Assembly (NCBI GenBank): GCA_038213135.1
Contig: JBBQTQ010000023.1
Coordinates: 1-33,240 of the forward strand
From: JBBQTQ01 sp038213135
GTDB lineage: Bacteria; Actinomycetota; Thermoleophilia; Gaiellales; Gaiellaceae
DNA: 33,240 nucleotides
Reading direction: 5' to 3'
Below the pieces are notes generated by a model. It made no database searches. It saw only the letters and a program-made list of their open reading frames with translations, and was not told the DNA's origin. Below, one piece after another: positions 30,809-33,240 of this stretch. The translations under genes and the position numbers were made by a program. Position 1 is the first letter of the stretch, and the number at the start of each line of letters is the position of its first letter.

Positions 30809-31744
30809 ATGATCGAGATCCCCGACGGCATTCGCCGCATCACGTTTCCGCTGCCCTTGCCGCTGGCGCACGTCCACTGCTACCTGCTGAGGAGCGACGA
30901 CGGCTGGACGCTCGTCGACACGGGCCTCGGGCTGCCCGATCTCGAGGAGCGCTGGCAGCCGTTCCTCGCCGAGCTCGACGCGCCGGTCACGCGGATCGTG
31001 ATCACGCACATGCACCCCGACCATTGCGGCGGCGGCGCGGTCACCGCCGCGCTCACCGGGGCTCCTGTCTGGCAGGGCGAGATCGACTACGAGCAGTGCG
31101 CGCGCGTCTGGAGCGCGCCCGAGTGGGAGGTACGCATCGCCGACTGGTTCCGGCTGCACGGCGTTCCGAGCGACGTGTCACACGACGTGCTCGAGGCGTT
31201 CGTCGACTTCCGCGCCTACATCGACTACGCGCGTGACCCCGAGCCGCTGCGGCCGGGGGAATCGGTGGACGGCTGGCAGGTGGCGCTCTATCCCGGGCAT
31301 GCCGACGGGCATCTCTGCCTGCTGAAGGACGGCGTGCTGATCGCCGGCGACCACCTGCTGCCGAAGATCACGCCGACGATCGGGCTCTATCCCGACGCGA
31401 GACCTGACCCGCTCGGGGACTACCTCGAGTCCCTGCAGCGCGTGGTCGAAGTGGCGCCGCGACTGGCGTTGCCCGGGCACGGCGAGCCGATCGACGATCC
31501 GGCCGGCCGGGCGCTCGAGATCGCCGACCACCACCGCAAGCGGCTCGACGAGCTGACCGCTGCCCTCAGCAGCGAGCCGCAGAGCGGCTACGAGCTCTCA
31601 CTCGTGCTGTTCGGGCGCGAGCTCGCGCCGATGCAGCGGCGCTTCGCCGTCGCCGAGACGCTCTCCCATCTGGAGCGCCTGGTCGTCACCGGGCGAGCAG
31701 CGCGCGCTGACGCCGACGGGACCGTTACCTATACTCAGGCGTAG
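30809..31744 (+). CDS. Metallo-beta-lactamase-fold hydrolase
   Basis: A 311-residue MBL protein with the metal motif H67-x-H69-x-D71-H72 in THMHPDHCGG, a third His in YPGHADGH, Asp in IAGDHLLPK and the last His in LPGHGEP. The C-terminal region (about 225-300) is helical and winged, as in LACTB2-like or thioesterase-type members. ATG 30809 follows the LexA box by 2 nt, leaving no room for a ribosome binding site. A short leader starting near TAGTAT (30788-30793) or a slightly later start is possible. Substrate unknown. Confidence 0.88.
   Translation: MIEIPDGIRRITFPLPLPLAHVHCYLLRSDDGWTLVDTGLGLPDLEERWQPFLAELDAPVTRIVITHMHPDHCGGGAVTAALTGAPVWQGEIDYEQCARVWSAPEWEVRIADWFRLHGVPSDVSHDVLEAFVDFRAYIDYARDPEPLRPGESVDGWQVALYPGHADGHLCLLKDGVLIAGDHLLPKITPTIGLYPDARPDPLGDYLESLQRVVEVAPRLALPGHGEPIDDPAGRALEIADHHRKRLDELTAALSSEPQSGYELSLVLFGRELAPMQRRFAVAETLSHLERLVVTGRAARADADGTVTYTQA
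31730..31735 (+). promoter_or_regulatory. -10-like element TATACT before the CNNM gene
   Basis: TATACT lies inside the end of the hydrolase gene and would start a transcript near 31742, giving a leader of about 50 nt to ATG 31793. Confidence 0.35.
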
Positions 31745-31792
31745 CCCCTTGGCCGACGATCTCCCCTCGAGTACCGGGGCCCGGGTGCGGGC

Positions 31793-33103
31793 ATGAATCT
31801 CTTCTTCGAGCTGCTCGGCGTCGGGATCCTGATCCTGCTGAACGCCTTCTTCGTCGCCGCCGAGTACGGCCTCGTCACCGCGCGCCGGACGAAGATGAAG
31901 GAGCTCGCCGAGACCGGGCACCGGCGGGCCCGCGCGGTGATGCGGATCGTGGCCGAGCCGCCGCGGTTCATCGCCGCGATGCAGCTCGGCGTCACGCTCA
32001 CGAGCCTCGGTATCGGCGCCCTCGGCGAGCCGGCTCTTCGTCATGCGTTCGACCCGGTGATGGCGACGGCGCTGGCGATCATCCTCGCCTTCACGATCAT
32101 CACCTTTCTGCACGTGGTGATCGGCGAGCTGATGCCGAAGGGCGTCGCGCTGAGCCACTCCGAGGCCGTGGCGCTGGCGGTCTCGGCGCCGGTGCGGGGT
32201 TTCTTCGTCGCGTTCCACCCGGTCGTGTGGGTGCTGCAGCACGCGACGGAGCTCGGTCTGCGCGTGCTGAACGTGCGACCGCCCGGGTCGGAGGAGGGCG
32301 TCTACTCGGAGGCCGAGCTGAAGATGCTGCTTGATCGCTCGGCGGAGCACGGCGAGCTCGAGCAGGAGGAGCAGGAGATGCTCTACAAGGTCTTCGACTT
32401 CGCCGACAAGGAGGTCTCGGACGTGATGGTGCCGCGGCCCGAGGTGGTCGCCCTGTCGATCAAGCTGCCTCCCGAGGAGGCGCTGGCCGCGGCGGTCGAG
32501 TCTCCGTATACCCGCTATCCCGTCTACCGCGAGTCGCTCGACGACATCATCGGCATCCTCCACGTGCGCGACCTCTTTCGGGCCGTCAACGAGAGCGGGA
32601 ACATGGCCAAGGTGGACGTCGAGGCCCTCGTCAGACCGGCCCACATGGTGCCCGAGACCAAGGATCTCGCCGCGCTGCTGCACGACTTTCGCAAGACGAA
32701 GGAGCACATGGCGATCGTGGTCGACGAGTACGGGGCGATGGAGGGGATCGTCACGCTCGAGGATCTGCTCGAGGAGATCGTCGGCGAGATCGAGGACGAG
32801 TTCGACCTGCCGGACGAGTCGATCGAGCGGATCGACGAGCACACGATCCGGATCGACGGCACCTTCCCGATCGACGACTTCAACGAGCAGTTCCACTGTG
32901 AGCTGCCGATCGAGGATTTCCACACCGTCGCCGGCTTCGTCTTCGGCCTGCTCGGGCGCGCTCCCGAGTCCGGCGACCGGGTCGAGCACGAACGGATGCG
33001 CTTCACGGTGCTCGAGACGGACGGGTCGCGGATCGACCGGCTCCAGGTGGAGTTCCTGCCGCCACCGCCAGGCGAGCGGGACGACGAGCGCGACGCGGCC
33101 TAG
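31793..33103 (+). CDS. CNNM/CBS transporter-type protein (TlyC/CorC, UPF0053)
   Basis: The 436-residue product has an N-terminal CNNM domain with three or four helices (LLGVGILILLNAFFVAAEYGLV, IIGELMPKGVALSHSE), then a CBS pair (DVMVPRPEVVAL through TRYPVYRESLDDIIGILHVRDL, and HMAIVVDEYGAMEGIVTLEDLLEEIVGEI) and a C-terminal CorC_HlyC domain (RIDGTFPIDDFNEQF). Members act in Mg2+/Na+ handling. The stop TAG at 33101 coincides with the left end of an IS630-like element: if that begins at 33103, the last base of the stop comes from the insertion. Confidence 0.95.
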   Translation: MNLFFELLGVGILILLNAFFVAAEYGLVTARRTKMKELAETGHRRARAVMRIVAEPPRFIAAMQLGVTLTSLGIGALGEPALRHAFDPVMATALAIILAFTIITFLHVVIGELMPKGVALSHSEAVALAVSAPVRGFFVAFHPVVWVLQHATELGLRVLNVRPPGSEEGVYSEAELKMLLDRSAEHGELEQEEQEMLYKVFDFADKEVSDVMVPRPEVVALSIKLPPEEALAAAVESPYTRYPVYRESLDDIIGILHVRDLFRAVNESGNMAKVDVEALVRPAHMVPETKDLAALLHDFRKTKEHMAIVVDEYGAMEGIVTLEDLLEEIVGEIEDEFDLPDESIERIDEHTIRIDGTFPIDDFNEQFHCELPIEDFHTVAGFVFGLLGRAPESGDRVEHERMRFTVLETDGSRIDRLQVEFLPPPPGERDDERDAA

Positions 33104-33240
33104 TGTCCTGAGTCGTTAGTTCGCAGGGACCCGGTTGCGGGCGGCGAAGTCGTCGTGGTCATCGACGACGATTGGGGGCGTTATGCCGATTCGTGCCGAG
33201 GTCGTGCTCAGCGATGAGCAGCGGGAGGTGCTGGAGCGGT
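33103..33240 (+). mobile_element. Left end of an IS630-like insertion sequence (continues beyond the window)
   Basis: Directly at the CNNM stop begins GTGTCCTGAGTCGTTAGTT, preceded by TA, the target dinucleotide duplicated by IS630/Tc1-type elements. After 80 nt a transposase frame starts. The right end is outside the window, so the terminal inverted repeat cannot be confirmed. Confidence 0.6.
33183..33240 (+). CDS. IS630-family transposase, N-terminal fragment
   Basis: ATG 33183 opens a frame reading PIRAEVVLSDEQREVLER that runs off the window. This matches the start of actinobacterial IS630 transposases (the VLSDEERAxLER pattern that precedes the HTH). GGGGGCG just upstream may serve as ribosome binding site. 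Only 19 codons are visible, so the family call rests on this motif and the adjacent end-like sequence. Confidence 0.6.
   Translation, partial: MPIRAEVVLSDEQREVLER

Noticed and set aside
29882..31159. 425-aa version of the radical SAM protein starting at 31159
   Set aside because: The extra N-terminus is antisense to the metallo-beta-lactamase-fold gene and would cross the LexA box and promoter.

Overview
This is a GC-rich, gene-dense chromosomal stretch of an actinobacterium. DUF501 beside a FtsB/DivIC gene, a RskA-type anti-sigma factor, a GAF-SpoIIE phosphatase, frequent GTG/TTG starts, and many start codons lying 6-8 nt after a TANNNT hexamer all fit Actinomycetota. My inference is Thermoleophilia (Gaiellales/Solirubrobacterales-like). 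No rRNA, tRNA or CRISPR array was seen.

Layout. 1-13.1 kb is housekeeping on the + strand: glmU (5' end outside the window), prs, a phospholipase D-like gene, a 43-codon membrane ORF, rplY (bL25), pth, then mfd-ppiC-mazG-eno-pyk. At 13.1-14.7 kb a FtsB/DivIC gene sits between two perfect 51-bp inverted repeats, followed by DUF501 and two small lineage genes. 14.7-20.4 kb carries an HTH-receiver protein with reversed domain order, a PAP2 phosphatase, small membrane and zinc-ribbon proteins, a large GAF-SpoIIE phosphatase and a GDPD. 20.4-23.4 kb is envelope and redox biogenesis: an L,D-transpeptidase, then tlpA/ccmG-ccmH-ccdA, interrupted by a 215-bp MITE-like element. 23.4-26.5 kb has DUF309, a small receiver-like protein, a 7Fe ferredoxin gene split by an intein, and an anti-sigma factor. 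26.5-29.9 kb has a remnant of a plasmid-stabilisation-type gene, a VOC protein, a flavoprotein and a NarL-type two-component pair. The end has a SPL-like radical SAM gene behind a LexA box, a metallo-beta-lactamase-fold hydrolase, a CNNM/CBS protein, and the left end of an IS630-like element.

Main discoveries. (1) A 312-residue LAGLIDADG intein interrupts the ferredoxin exactly at a [4Fe-4S] cysteine, so the cluster can form only after splicing. (2) A MITE-like element with terminal inverted repeats and a CTAG duplication separates ccmH from ccdA, and its removal restores a TAG-ATG junction. (3) The cell-division gene ftsB is framed by perfect 51-bp inverted repeats, each containing a strong hairpin. 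(4) A GAAC-N4-GTTC LexA site lies just upstream of the -10 of the radical SAM gene. (5) About a dozen promoters look leaderless. (6) GlmU lacks the usual metal-binding Asp of its uridylyltransferase site.
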